DNA of 64,000 nt from Candidatus Dormiibacterota bacterium (GTDB taxonomy: Bacteria > Chloroflexota > Dormibacteria > CF-121), in the NCBI GenBank assembly GCA_035544955.1, contig DASZZN010000033.1, positions 62,001-126,000 on the forward strand, given 5' to 3'. Position 1 is the first letter of the stretch; every line of letters starts with the position of its first letter. The translations under genes and the position numbers were made by a program. The notes under the pieces were generated by a model, which did not search any database, was not told the origin of the DNA, and was given only the letters and a program-made list of their open reading frames with translations. Shown here one piece after another: positions 1 to 8,369 of this stretch.

Positions 1-200
1 ACGGTTCCGTTGATGCTGATCGTCCCGGCGCCCGCGTAGATATCGTCGTTGACCGTTTCACCGGGTCCGACCGTGACATCGTTGCCCTGTCGAAGATCAG
101 CGGCGGCTGCCTGGAGCGGCAGCCAGGCAAATACGGCTGCGACGACGATGGATCCCCCAAACGCCGTCAACCAGCGGTGGTGTATGCCTGTGCGTGCCAT
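1..200 (-). CDS. Secreted protein, polymer-forming/bactofilin-like repeats (3' end outside window)
   Basis: The coding strand starts with ATG at 200 after a good Shine-Dalgarno (GAGGAGGG) and runs off the left edge, so only 66 residues are visible. Residues 1 to about 37 form a signal peptide or anchor: basic start, then a hydrophobic stretch (VVAAVFAWLPLQ) and an Ala-rich end. After it comes NDVTVGPGETVNDDIYAGAG, the kind of short beta-helical repeat (V..G..V.GD.Y..G) seen in bactofilin-like and polymer-forming surface proteins. The family assignment is an inference from this one repeat; the rest is not visible. Confidence 0.6.
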   Translation of the reverse strand, partial: MARTGIHHRWLTAFGGSIVVAAVFAWLPLQAAAADLRQGNDVTVGPGETVNDDIYAGAGTISINGT

Positions 201-281
201 CCCGTGCCCTCCTCTTCCGACAGCGATCTGCTTGCATTCTCCCACTCTCGCGCTAACCCGTGCGGGCCGAACGGCGATTCA

Positions 282-301
282 GGCGGGGCTGCTAACCCGC
301 C
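282..301 (-). terminator. Hairpin behind MFS exporter
   Basis: GGCGGG (282-287) and CCCGCC (296-301) pair around an 8-nt loop, 10 nt beyond the stop of the exporter gene at 311. There is no clear U-tract, so termination is only suggested. Confidence 0.35.
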
Positions 302-310
302 CGACCTGGC

Positions 311-1939
311 TCAGCCGACCGCGGCCTCGCGCTCCGGCTCTCCTGTTGCCGGGACCTCACCGATGCCGGCCCCGCGTTGCGGTTGCCGCGACCGCAGCGG
401 CACGTCGGGCATGAAGAGCGTGGCGATCAGCGCAACCGCCGACAACGCCATCGCGATCAGGAAGAGGTCGTGGAGTGTCAGCGCGAGCGCCTGACGAACG
501 GCATGCATCGCCTGGTCGAAGAGGGGCGCGAGCTGTGGTGACAGCTTCGCCTTCGCGGCGGCAATCTTCGCCGGATCGAGCAGGGCGTTGGGATTGCTGG
601 CCGAACTGCCCAGGGCATTCTTGAATGTGGGAGGCAGATTGACCCTGGCGATCTGGGTGCTGATGGCGTCCGGCAGGCGCTGGGCCAGGATCGTGCCGAG
701 GACCGCCGCGCCCGCCGTGCCGCCGACGTTACGCCAGAACTGGAACTGGCTGGTGCCGACACCGAGGTACCGCATCGGAAGGGCGCTCTGGACGGCGTTG
801 ATGTAGAGCGGCATGGTGACACCGAGCCCGAGGCCGACCAGGACGATGTCGATCGTGATCGACATCTGCGACGTCGCGGTCGTCGTTTGGGCCATCAGGT
901 AGAGCCCGACCATCATCAGCGCGATCCCGATGGTGCCGAGGTAGTGGTAATGCTTGATCCGAGGAATCAACTGCCCGGTCAGGACGCTGGACACGATCAG
1001 GCCGAGCATCATCGGCGTGAGAAGAAGCCCGGAGTTGGTCACGCTGACGCCGAGCACGCCCTGGAGCTCGAGCGGGACGAAAATGATCATCCCGAACATG
1101 CCGAGCGCGGCGAAGAACCCGACCAGCATCGAGACCGTGAACGCCCGGTTCTTGAACAGTGAGAAGGGCACGATCGGCTCCTTGACCCGCTGCTCGATCA
1201 CGAAGAAGGCGACCAGCATCGCCACACCGAAGCCGAGCAGGCCAAGGACCTGGAGGGAGGTCCATCCCTGGTCCTTCGCCACGGACAGTGCAACCAGTAC
1301 CGGGATCAAACCGGCGGCCAGCGCCGCCGACCCGACGAAGTCGATGTCGCGCCATGAGGCTTTGGTCCGCACGAAGGGCAGGAAGGCCGTGACAACGACG
1401 ACGCCGAGCAGGCCGACCGGCAGGTTGACGTAGAAGACCCAGCGCCAGCCAAGGTTGTCGGTCAAGAAGCCGCCGACCACCGGGCCGATGATGGACGAGA
1501 GACCGAAGACGGCACCGAAGAGGCCCTGGATGCGCGCCCGCTCCGCCGGCGTGTAGATGTCGCCGAGGACGGTGAACGCCGAGGCGAAGAGCATGCCGCC
1601 GAAGAGGCCCTGGACGATCCGGAAGACGATCAGCTGTGACATGTCCTGCGCGACGCCGCAGAGCGCGGAGGCCGCGGCAAAGCCGATCATCCCGGCGATC
1701 AGGAACGGCTTGCGGCCGAAGAGGTCGCCAAGCTTTCCGGCGATCGGAACCACCACCGTCGACGCGACGAGGTAGCCGGTGATCAGCCATGAGTAGCGAT
1801 CGAGACCGTTCAGCTCGGCAACGATGCGCGGCAACGCCGTCCCGACGATGGTCTGGTCGAGCGCGGCGAGCAGCAGCGCGAGCATCACGCCGATGGTCGC
1901 CAGGACTTTGATCCGGGTGGTCAGCTCAGCTTGTGGCAT
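311..1939 (-). CDS. MFS drug exporter, DHA2 (EmrB/QacA) family, 14 TM
   Basis: 542 residues, the usual size of 14-helix DHA2 proton antiporters that pump drugs or other amphiphiles out of the cell. Visible family motifs: LDQTIVGTALP in helix 1 (motif D1), GKLGDLFGRK in the 2-3 loop (motif A), and GPVVGGFL in helix 5 (motif C, antiporter signature). The ATG at 1939 follows GGAGGG by 8 nt. It overlaps the end of the upstream marR-like gene by 14 nt, so the two form one regulator-exporter operon; the MarR protein is the likely local repressor. The substrate cannot be read from sequence. Confidence 0.9.
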   Translation of the reverse strand: MPQAELTTRIKVLATIGVMLALLLAALDQTIVGTALPRIVAELNGLDRYSWLITGYLVASTVVVPIAGKLGDLFGRKPFLIAGMIGFAAASALCGVAQDMSQLIVFRIVQGLFGGMLFASAFTVLGDIYTPAERARIQGLFGAVFGLSSIIGPVVGGFLTDNLGWRWVFYVNLPVGLLGVVVVTAFLPFVRTKASWRDIDFVGSAALAAGLIPVLVALSVAKDQGWTSLQVLGLLGFGVAMLVAFFVIEQRVKEPIVPFSLFKNRAFTVSMLVGFFAALGMFGMIIFVPLELQGVLGVSVTNSGLLLTPMMLGLIVSSVLTGQLIPRIKHYHYLGTIGIALMMVGLYLMAQTTTATSQMSITIDIVLVGLGLGVTMPLYINAVQSALPMRYLGVGTSQFQFWRNVGGTAGAAVLGTILAQRLPDAISTQIARVNLPPTFKNALGSSASNPNALLDPAKIAAAKAKLSPQLAPLFDQAMHAVRQALALTLHDLFLIAMALSAVALIATLFMPDVPLRSRQPQRGAGIGEVPATGEPEREAAVG

Positions 1940-2495
1940 GGGTTTTTCCCTCCTCGACGGCCATCGCCTGGATGAGGCGCAGACACAGGTGTCGCAGTTG
2001 AATCAGCTCCGAGTTTGTCAGACCCCTGGTCAGCGCGACCTGGGCCCCCGCGGTCTCCCGCCACAGGGTCTCGATCCGCTCGCGGCCATGATCGGTGAGC
2101 TCGGCATAGACCGAGCGCCGGTCGGCGGGATCATCGACGCGCTTGACGAGGCCGTCGCGCTCCAGGTTGTCGACCAGGCCGGTCACCGTTCGAGGGGAGA
2201 CGTCCAGCATTTCGGCCAGCTCGCCCATCGTGAAACGCCCGTCCGGCTGGTGTTTCAGGCGCACCAGGATCTGGAAGCGGCCCTCGCTGAGCCCGAACCG
2301 CTCCGCCCACCGCTCCATGGTGATGTGGAGCTTCTTGCCCAGGATGCGGACGGCGGCCAGCGCCTCGGTTCCCGGCTCGACGTTTCGGCCCTGTCGCGTC
2401 AGGACCTCGCGAACTCGCGGGTCGAACAGGAAACCGTTCGCGTCCGCCTTGAGCTCGGTCGGGTCGTGATCGGTCTTGAAAGTGAGCTGACTCAT
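1926..2495 (-). CDS. MarR-family transcriptional regulator
   Basis: A winged-helix regulator of about 189 residues. The core reads RFQILVRLKHQPDGRFTMGELAEMLDVSPRTVTGLVDNLERDGLVKR, abbreviated here as the helix 2 to recognition helix part (MGELAEML...SPRTVTGLV), followed by the wing (DPADRRS). These are diagnostic of MarR. The ATG at 2495 was chosen; in-frame ATG 2510 and TTG 2525 are alternatives and none has a Shine-Dalgarno, so translation may be leaderless from an AT-rich stretch just upstream. It is co-transcribed with, and overlaps, the DHA2 exporter gene. Ligand-released repression of that exporter is an inference. Confidence 0.85.
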   Translation of the reverse strand: MSQLTFKTDHDPTELKADANGFLFDPRVREVLTRQGRNVEPGTEALAAVRILGKKLHITMERWAERFGLSEGRFQILVRLKHQPDGRFTMGELAEMLDVSPRTVTGLVDNLERDGLVKRVDDPADRRSVYAELTDHGRERIETLWRETAGAQVALTRGLTNSELIQLRHLCLRLIQAMAVEEGKTHATS

Positions 2496-2565
2496 ATTTG
2501 CAGGGCACATTATTACATAGCTCAAGAAACAGGGGCAACCCGCAATTGGTGGGAACCGGGTAACA

Positions 2566-2598
2566 GGACAGGGGCCCCGCCCGGCGGCGCCCCTGTCC
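2566..2598 (-). terminator. Terminator of second MFS gene
   Basis: GGACAGGGGC (2566-2575) pairs perfectly with GCCCCTGTCC (2589-2598) across a 13-nt GC-rich loop, immediately after the stop codon at 2600. No long U-tract follows. Confidence 0.55.
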
Positions 2599-2599
2599 C

Positions 2600-4240
2600 T
2601 CAGGCGACGGGCGCCGCTTCCTGGTAGGCCTGCGCCCCAGCCGCCGGCTCGGCTCTGGTGGCGCGAGCGCGGACGCCGGTGACGCCAACCGCGGCGACAA
2701 CGATGATGGCGATCGCCAGCGCCATGCTGGGCCGCATCGCGTCGACGAACGACTGGGTGAAGACGGCATGCGCCAGACGCTCGAGCAGCTGCACGATTTG
2801 CGCCGGTATTCCGGCGGGGAGCTGCAGGCTGCCGCCTGTCTGGCCGCGCCCGACCTCCAGACCGTGGCTCGCCGCCTGGCTGAAGCCATCGACGAACGGG
2901 GCCCGGAACGGGGCGGGCAGCTGCGACGAATACCCCACCGCGTGTGACTGCAAGCCGGTGGCGAGCCGGTTCTGCAACACCGCGCCGATAGCGGCGCTCC
3001 CGATCACGGTGCCCAGCTCCTGCACAGTGTTCAAGACTCCCGAGGCGACCCCGGCCAGCCGCGGCTGCAGGTCACGGGTCGCCAGGCTGTAGACGGGCGT
3101 CCACACTCCCGCAAGACCCAGCCCACCGAGGAGCAGCCCCGGCACGAAGGTCCAACGATTGGAGTCCACCTGCACCCGCCAGGCGATATAGGCCATCCCA
3201 AGCGCGAACAGCGTCAGTCCCACCATCAGGATGTACTTGCCGAAACGCGCGGCCAGCGGAGCCACCACGCCGGAGAACAGCATCATCGTCAGCGCCATCG
3301 GCGCCACAGCGACTCCCGCGTCGAAGGCGCTCAGCCCCAGCACCGACTGGAAATAGATGGTGATCGGCAGAAAGACGCCGACCATGGCGAACCCCATCGC
3401 CATCAGGACGAGCGTCATGATCGTGTAGTTGCGATCCTTGAACACGGCGAACGGCAGCAGCGGCTCGCGGTCCTGGCGGCGCCACTGGATGATGAAGAAG
3501 ATCGCGAGGACGACGACACCGGCGGCGATGATCTCAGGGATCGTGATCCCGGACCGGACCGTTCCCCAGTTGTAGCGCTGTCCCTCGATTAAGCCGAAGA
3601 CGACGCCAAAGAGGCCGGCCGTGGCGAGCGCGACACCCGCGAAATCGAGGCGGTGCTTGCGGCCGGGGCGGAGATCCGGAACCAGCGCGAGCGCCAGCGC
3701 CACGATCAGGGCGCCCACCGGAAGGTTGACATAAAAGATCCAGCGCCACCCGAAGTTGGTGACGATGAAACCGCCGACGATCGGGCCCGCTAGTACCGCG
3801 AGGCCGGCCAGTCCCCCGTAGATGGCGAAGACGCCACCTCGCCGCTCCGGCGGAAAGATCGTCGTCATGATCGGCAACCCCTGCGGGGCCAGGATGGCCG
3901 CCCCAAGACCCTGCGCACCGCGGGCAAGGATCAGTTGCGTTGGATCCTGCGCGAGACCGCTGAGCGCCGAGGCGACCGTAAACACCACCACGCCCGCGAT
4001 GAACATGTTTCGCGGACCGAAGATGTCGCCCAGCCGTCCGGAGGTGATCAAGAGCACGGCATACATCAGGCTGTACCCGTTGAGCACCCACAGGATCTGG
4101 TCGAGCGATGCGTGCAGGTCATCGACGATGCTTGGGATCGCGACGTTGACGATGGTCAGGTCGAGCAGAGTCATGAAGAGACCCAGCGCGAGCACCGCCA
4201 GCGCCAGCCAGGGCGCCGACGGTCGAACGGTTTTGGACAT
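2600..4240 (-). CDS. MFS drug exporter, DHA2 family, 14 TM
   Basis: 546 residues, a second 14-helix DHA2 exporter, only distantly similar to the one at 311-1939. Motifs: LDLTIVNVAIPS in helix 1, GRLGDIFGPRN in the 2-3 loop, GPIVGGFI in helix 5. A long periplasmic/extracellular loop near the C-terminus (about residues 420-495, rich in Gln/Ser/Gly) precedes the last helix. ATG 4240 has AAGGAGGG about 11 nt upstream. A PadR regulator gene lies upstream on the same strand with its stop at 4383, so regulation by PadR is plausible, although no PadR-type CGACTA box is seen in the 142-nt gap. Confidence 0.9.
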   Translation of the reverse strand: MSKTVRPSAPWLALAVLALGLFMTLLDLTIVNVAIPSIVDDLHASLDQILWVLNGYSLMYAVLLITSGRLGDIFGPRNMFIAGVVVFTVASALSGLAQDPTQLILARGAQGLGAAILAPQGLPIMTTIFPPERRGGVFAIYGGLAGLAVLAGPIVGGFIVTNFGWRWIFYVNLPVGALIVALALALVPDLRPGRKHRLDFAGVALATAGLFGVVFGLIEGQRYNWGTVRSGITIPEIIAAGVVVLAIFFIIQWRRQDREPLLPFAVFKDRNYTIMTLVLMAMGFAMVGVFLPITIYFQSVLGLSAFDAGVAVAPMALTMMLFSGVVAPLAARFGKYILMVGLTLFALGMAYIAWRVQVDSNRWTFVPGLLLGGLGLAGVWTPVYSLATRDLQPRLAGVASGVLNTVQELGTVIGSAAIGAVLQNRLATGLQSHAVGYSSQLPAPFRAPFVDGFSQAASHGLEVGRGQTGGSLQLPAGIPAQIVQLLERLAHAVFTQSFVDAMRPSMALAIAIIVVAAVGVTGVRARATRAEPAAGAQAYQEAAPVA

Positions 4241-4382
4241 GGCGGTGTTAACCCTCCTTGGAATTGACGCCGCTATACTCGGGGTGCGCGCCCTTGAGTG
4301 GCGGTCCTGCTAAAGGCCTGCTCGAGGAACACGACCTCTGACGGAGTGGTCAGAACACTTCGCCGGAGGTCGTTGTTATTCA

Positions 4383-5018
4383 TCAATGATCACCTCCTCC
4401 TTCTCGGTTTCCAAGTCGCGCGTCAACCGCGTGCATCTCCTCATGCGTGATCCACAGCGTGCCGTCCTCGATGTCGCGGATAAGGCTGCGAACCCAGGCC
4501 AACTCCGCGCGGTTCATGACGACGCCGTACTCGGCCTCCACGAGGAAGAGGCGGGGGATCGCCAGGGTCTTCTGCAAGTTCTCGAGACCCTTCTCGTTCC
4601 GGGCAATCTGACCGTCCAGCAGCGCCATCCGCGCCCGGAGGAGGCGCACGACCTCGCCCTTGTCGAGCACGGCTAAGAAGGCGAGCGCCGCGGCAAACTG
4701 CGGATAGTCGTTCACCGGCTGCGCCACCATCTCGCGCATCCAGGCCGTGATCTCCTCCCGGCCGGTCTCGGTGATGGCGTAGACCGTCCGTTCCGGCCGG
4801 CGCCCTTCGCGGCTGGGCGCTTGTGCTGTGATGAATCCACCCTCTTCTAGACGTTCGACCGTGTCGTAAATCGACCCACCCTTGAGCCTGATGACCTGGT
4901 CATGGCCCCGCTCCTTCATCTTCAATTTCATTTCGTAGGGATGCATCGGGTGCTCCATCAGCAGGTTCATGACGGCCAGAGCCAGTGGGGTCCGGGGAAG
5001 TCCTCTTTTAGTCTTCAT
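4383..5018 (-). CDS. PadR-family transcriptional regulator (PadR-s2-like)
   Basis: 211 residues. The N-terminal winged helix contains the PadR hallmark HPYEMKLKMKERGHDQVIRLKGGSIYDTVERLE (seen as HPYEMK and GSIYDTVERLEEGGF), followed by the wing REGRRPERTVYAITETGREE. The C-terminal half is the helical dimerisation region typical of longer PadR proteins. Its promoter (5035-5063) is near consensus and carries two palindromes built from the half-site CGACTA, which suggests autoregulation. The leader is only about 10 nt with no Shine-Dalgarno. Neighbours: DHA2 exporter downstream, two-component system divergent. Confidence 0.88.
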   Translation of the reverse strand: MKTKRGLPRTPLALAVMNLLMEHPMHPYEMKLKMKERGHDQVIRLKGGSIYDTVERLEEGGFITAQAPSREGRRPERTVYAITETGREEITAWMREMVAQPVNDYPQFAAALAFLAVLDKGEVVRLLRARMALLDGQIARNEKGLENLQKTLAIPRLFLVEAEYGVVMNRAELAWVRSLIRDIEDGTLWITHEEMHAVDARLGNREGGGDH

Positions 5019-5022
5019 CGTT

Positions 5023-5038
5023 TAGTCGACTTCGACTA
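5023..5038. promoter_or_regulatory. Candidate PadR operator 1
   Basis: TAGTCGACTTCGACTA is a perfect inverted repeat (7-nt arms, 2-nt centre) that covers the -10 box and expected transcription start of the padR promoter. Function is inferred from position. Confidence 0.5.
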
Positions 5039-5063
5039 TACCACTGCGACTAGTCGGTGTCAA
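5035..5063 (-). promoter_or_regulatory. Promoter of padR gene
   Basis: On the minus strand: TTGACA (5063-5058), a 17-nt spacer, TATAGT (5040-5035). This is an almost perfect housekeeping promoter, unusual in this GC-rich window. Transcription should begin near 5028, giving a very short leader before ATG 5018. Confidence 0.7.
5047..5056. promoter_or_regulatory. Candidate PadR operator 2
   Basis: CGACTAGTCG is a perfect 10-nt palindrome within the spacer of the padR promoter and shares the half-site CGACTA with operator 1. Confidence 0.42.
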
Positions 5064-5108
5064 CTAGAAATCGGCTTACAGCATCCTTACAAAGAGCGAG
5101 GACGATAT

Positions 5109-5792
5109 ATGGACGTGAGCGCAGGCGCCCGGCGGATCCTGGTGGTCGATGACGACCCGATGGTCGCGACCACCGTCCAGCGCGTCCTTCGTCCCGAAGG
5201 CTACGAGGTCGCCGTGGCGCTTGGCGGCGCCGACGCGCTGGCGCAAGCGCGTGCGCACCGGCCGGACCTTGTGGTCCTCGACCTGATGATGCCCGGCATC
5301 GACGGACTGGAGGTGTGCCGGCAGCTGCGGGCGGACACAGACCTGCCCATCCTGATGCTGACCGCGCGCAGCGGGACGGCCGATCGCGTCCGCGGCCTCG
5401 ACACCGGCGCCGATGACTACCTCGTCAAACCGTTCGCCTATGCGGAGCTGTTGGCCCGTGTCCGCGCATTGCTGCGCCGCACGCCCCCGCCCGCCACCCT
5501 CCTTCAGTTTGCGGATTTGCGCCTGGAAATCGGGACCCGCGAGGTCCGCCGCGGTCAGCGGGTGATCCCGCTCACCGCCCGCGAGTTCGCGCTGCTCGCC
5601 CACTTCATGCGGCACCCTCGGCAGGTGCTGACTCGAGACCAACTCCTTGGAGCCGTCTGGGCCGGTGAGGATACCGACGACAACGTCGTGGCCGTTTATG
5701 TCGGGTACCTTCGCGCGAAGCTGGACGGCGAGGGCGAGCCGCCACTGATCCAGACGGTCCGAGGCTTCGGCTATAGCTTGCGCGAGACCTGA
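5109..5792 (+). CDS. OmpR/PhoB-type response regulator
   Basis: 227 residues from ATG 5109; a longer in-frame extension upstream would run through the padR promoter and is rejected. Receiver domain: acidic pair in VVDDDP, phospho-acceptor Asp58 in LDLMMPG, Thr in LTARS and Lys in LVKPF. The C-terminal winged helix (LTAREFALLAHFMRHPRQVLTRDQLL, seen as motif pieces, then VAVYVGYLRAKLDGEG and VRGFGYSL) is OmpR-type. The stop codon at 5792 is 1 nt from the start of the sensor kinase gene, so the pair is co-translated. Its signal and targets are unknown. Confidence 0.93.
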   Translation: MDVSAGARRILVVDDDPMVATTVQRVLRPEGYEVAVALGGADALAQARAHRPDLVVLDLMMPGIDGLEVCRQLRADTDLPILMLTARSGTADRVRGLDTGADDYLVKPFAYAELLARVRALLRRTPPPATLLQFADLRLEIGTREVRRGQRVIPLTAREFALLAHFMRHPRQVLTRDQLLGAVWAGEDTDDNVVAVYVGYLRAKLDGEGEPPLIQTVRGFGYSLRET

Positions 5793-5793
5793 C

Positions 5794-7206
5794 GTGTCGT
5801 TCCGTCTGCGACTGACGTTCTTCGGCGCGGCTCTGGTCGCACTCACCCTCCTGGCCTTCGGCTGGCTCGTCTACGAGCTGGCCGCGAACAGCCAGGCGGC
5901 GACCCAGGACGACGCCCTCAGGCAACGCGCCGCCGATGCCCTGACACTGATCCGGACGGCCCCGCCGGGCGAGCTAAACGGCACGGCGACGCCATCGCTC
6001 ACCGGCGCGGAAGATCTGCAGCGTCGCACCGACCCGTTCACGGAAGTGCTGACCTCGTCCGGCGTGGTCCTCTCGAGCACCGGTCGGGTCGGGAGCGCGG
6101 CCCCCGCCGTGCCGGCGACCTTGCTCGATGCCGCCGCCAACGGCGGCGCGCTGGCGACGGTCGATACCCCTGGCTCCCCGCAGCTGCGCCTCTTCGCCGG
6201 GCCATGGTCGCGCCCGGATCTCGGCCTGCGCGGCTTCGCCGTCGCCGGCCAGCCCACGAGCATCCAGATCGAGAACCGCAAGGGCCTGCGAGGCTTCCTC
6301 ATCATTTCGTCGATCCCCACCTTGTTGGCTGCCTTTCTCGCCGGCTGGCTCGTCACCGGGCGGGCGCTGCGGCCGCTCAAGACCGTGGTGGAGACCGCGG
6401 ACTCGATCGCCCGTACGCGCGACTTGAAGCGACGGCTGCCTCCCGCGAAACGGCGGGACGAGATCGGCCTCCTCAGCGAAAGCTTCAACGGCATGCTGGA
6501 GCAGGTTGAGGCGGCCAACCAGCAGCTCACCGTCGCGCTCGACGCGCAACGACGCTTTGTCGCTGATGCGTCGCACGAACTCCGGACGCCATTGACGACC
6601 ATCCGGGGCAATGCGGACTTGCTGGCGCAGGGTCCGGCCGTGACGGAGGACGTGCGCGCCGCCGCCGCCCATGACATCGCCAGCGAGAGCGCGCGGATGA
6701 GCCGGCTGGTGGACCACCTGCTAACGCTGGCCCAGGCCGACGCCGGCCAGCACCTCGAGCTTGCGCCGGTCGAGCTGCGCGCGACGATGGCATCGGTCGG
6801 CCGTCAGGCGCAGACCATGCATCCCGACCGAACCTTTCGCAGCGTGGGAATGACGGACGCGACCGTCCGGGCGGACATCGACGCCGTCACGCAGCTGCTC
6901 TGGATCCTGGTCGACAACGCGGTGAAATTCACCAAACCGGGCGGGGAGATCGAGCTCGGCCTGCGCCAGCTCGACTCGACCGCGTTGCTCACGGTCGCCG
7001 ACGACGGGACGGGCATCCCAGCGGACGATCTCGAGCGTGTCTTCGAGCGCTTCTACCAGGCCGATCCGGCACGGTCGAACAAGGGTGCCGGACTCGGGCT
7101 CTCGATCGCCCACTGGATCGTCGACGAGCATCACGGAATTATCGGCGTCCGGAACAACACCGGCCCCGGCTGCACGTTTACTGTGAGCCTCCCGCTCGCC
7201 GGCTAA
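5794..7206 (+). CDS. Sensor histidine kinase, HAMP, partner of 5109-5792
   Basis: 470 residues from a GTG at 5794. Transmembrane helix 1 spans about residues 8-30, followed by an extracellular sensor region of about 135 residues. Helix 2 is near 167-190, then comes HAMP (RALRPLKTVVE...). The H-box ASHELRTPL puts the phosphorylated His at about residue 261. N-box LLWILVDNAVKFT, G1 VADDGTGIP, F-box FERFYQ and G2 GAGLGLSIA are all present, so the kinase should be active. The architecture resembles actinobacterial/Chloroflexota OmpR-partner kinases. The sensor region has no recognisable family. Confidence 0.93.
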   Translation: MSFRLRLTFFGAALVALTLLAFGWLVYELAANSQAATQDDALRQRAADALTLIRTAPPGELNGTATPSLTGAEDLQRRTDPFTEVLTSSGVVLSSTGRVGSAAPAVPATLLDAAANGGALATVDTPGSPQLRLFAGPWSRPDLGLRGFAVAGQPTSIQIENRKGLRGFLIISSIPTLLAAFLAGWLVTGRALRPLKTVVETADSIARTRDLKRRLPPAKRRDEIGLLSESFNGMLEQVEAANQQLTVALDAQRRFVADASHELRTPLTTIRGNADLLAQGPAVTEDVRAAAAHDIASESARMSRLVDHLLTLAQADAGQHLELAPVELRATMASVGRQAQTMHPDRTFRSVGMTDATVRADIDAVTQLLWILVDNAVKFTKPGGEIELGLRQLDSTALLTVADDGTGIPADDLERVFERFYQADPARSNKGAGLGLSIAHWIVDEHHGIIGVRNNTGPGCTFTVSLPLAG

Positions 7207-7246
7207 CCCTTACGTCGTTCTTACCGGCCGGCGGTACGGTCGACCC

Positions 7247-8362
7247 ATGTACGATGTGGCCGCCGCTCATGCGCCGGCGCTCTCAGCGGCAATCCTGCTG
7301 GTCGCCTTCTGCTGGTGTTTTCTCCTGTTCCTCCGGATCCTGGCGCGCCGACAGCTGTTGCAAACCGCCGTCCTCTTCGTGACGGCGTTCGACGCCGCGT
7401 CAGCGATGACCAAGCTGGCGGCGGCCCTGATGCTGGCCAGCGGCGCGATCCATCTCGCGCTCGTCCCCGGTCATGCCGGGATCACCGGCGTCCTGTTCGT
7501 CATCGATGGGCTCGGGTTCATCGCGCTTGGAGTCGCCGCGTTTTTCACCTCATGGTGGCGCCGCCCGGCGGTCTTCTGGCTGGTGGCGACGATCGTCGCC
7601 TACGTCGTTTGGGTCGTCGCCGGTTGGGAAACCCCTGACCAGATCGGGATTGCCTGCAAGTTGATCGAGCTGGTCGCGCTCGGCCTCATCCTGCGGCTGG
7701 CGCAACCGGGGCGGCGCACCTGGCCGCGCCGCATCTGGCGAGCGGTCGCCTTTCCGATCATGGCCATCGTGGCGACGCTCGGAATCTGGGTCGGCGGTCT
7801 CGCCCACCCGGACGCCCTGCACGCGCATGCGGGCGCCCTCCTCCAGCCGGTCGCAGCCGTGGCGACCCCGGAGCAACGCCAGGCCGCCTCGCGTCTGCTG
7901 GGCGACACTCGGGCGGGCATCGCCCGCTATCAGGACCCGGCGGCCGCGATCGCCGCGGGGTACAAGCCTGGTGCGGTGTCGAGTGCCGACCCACTCCGCC
8001 ATTTCACGAACGCAGGGAACACGAATGCCATCCTCGATCCCAACCATCCGCAGGCCCTCGTCTATGCCCAGACGAAGCACGGACTCCAGCTGATCGGCGC
8101 CATGTACCAGATGAAGCGCGCCGGCCAGTGGGGCCCCGACCCGGGCGGGCCGCTGACGCAGTGGCACCAGCACGAGGGCATCTGCTTCTCCCCCTTCGGC
8201 TTCGAGTTCAGCTTCGAGACGCCCTTCTGGACGTGCCCCGTAGGGTCGACCAGCATCACGACGCCCCCGATGCTGCACGTCTGGATCGTTGACAACGGAA
8301 AAGAAGGGCCGTTCGCCGCGGACTTGGACAAGACTGTCCAAAAGCAACTGCAAGGGAGTTGA
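7247..8362 (+). CDS. Membrane protein with His/Cys-bearing C-terminal domain, unknown function
   Basis: 371 residues. The first ~190 hold five or six predicted membrane helices (e.g. AAILLVAFCWCFLLFLRIL, VFWLVATIVAYVVWVV). The last ~165 residues form a soluble, probably extracytoplasmic domain. That domain contains an Ala-rich helix (TRAGIARYQDPAAAIAAGY), HFTN, then LTQWHQHEGICFSPFGF and FWTCPVG. The WHQHEGxC cluster and second Cys suggest a metal site or disulfide. I do not recognise the family. It follows the two-component genes by 40 nt and is followed at 7 nt by another membrane protein, so it may belong to that regulon. Confidence 0.75.
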   Translation: MYDVAAAHAPALSAAILLVAFCWCFLLFLRILARRQLLQTAVLFVTAFDAASAMTKLAAALMLASGAIHLALVPGHAGITGVLFVIDGLGFIALGVAAFFTSWWRRPAVFWLVATIVAYVVWVVAGWETPDQIGIACKLIELVALGLILRLAQPGRRTWPRRIWRAVAFPIMAIVATLGIWVGGLAHPDALHAHAGALLQPVAAVATPEQRQAASRLLGDTRAGIARYQDPAAAIAAGYKPGAVSSADPLRHFTNAGNTNAILDPNHPQALVYAQTKHGLQLIGAMYQMKRAGQWGPDPGGPLTQWHQHEGICFSPFGFEFSFETPFWTCPVGSTSITTPPMLHVWIVDNGKEGPFAADLDKTVQKQLQGS

Positions 8363-8369
8363 ACAAGCC

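Noticed and set aside
4331-4371. CGACCTC...GAGGTCG inverted repeat between padR and the exporter
   Set aside because: Loop is 27 nt and does not share the CGACTA half-site; function unsupported.
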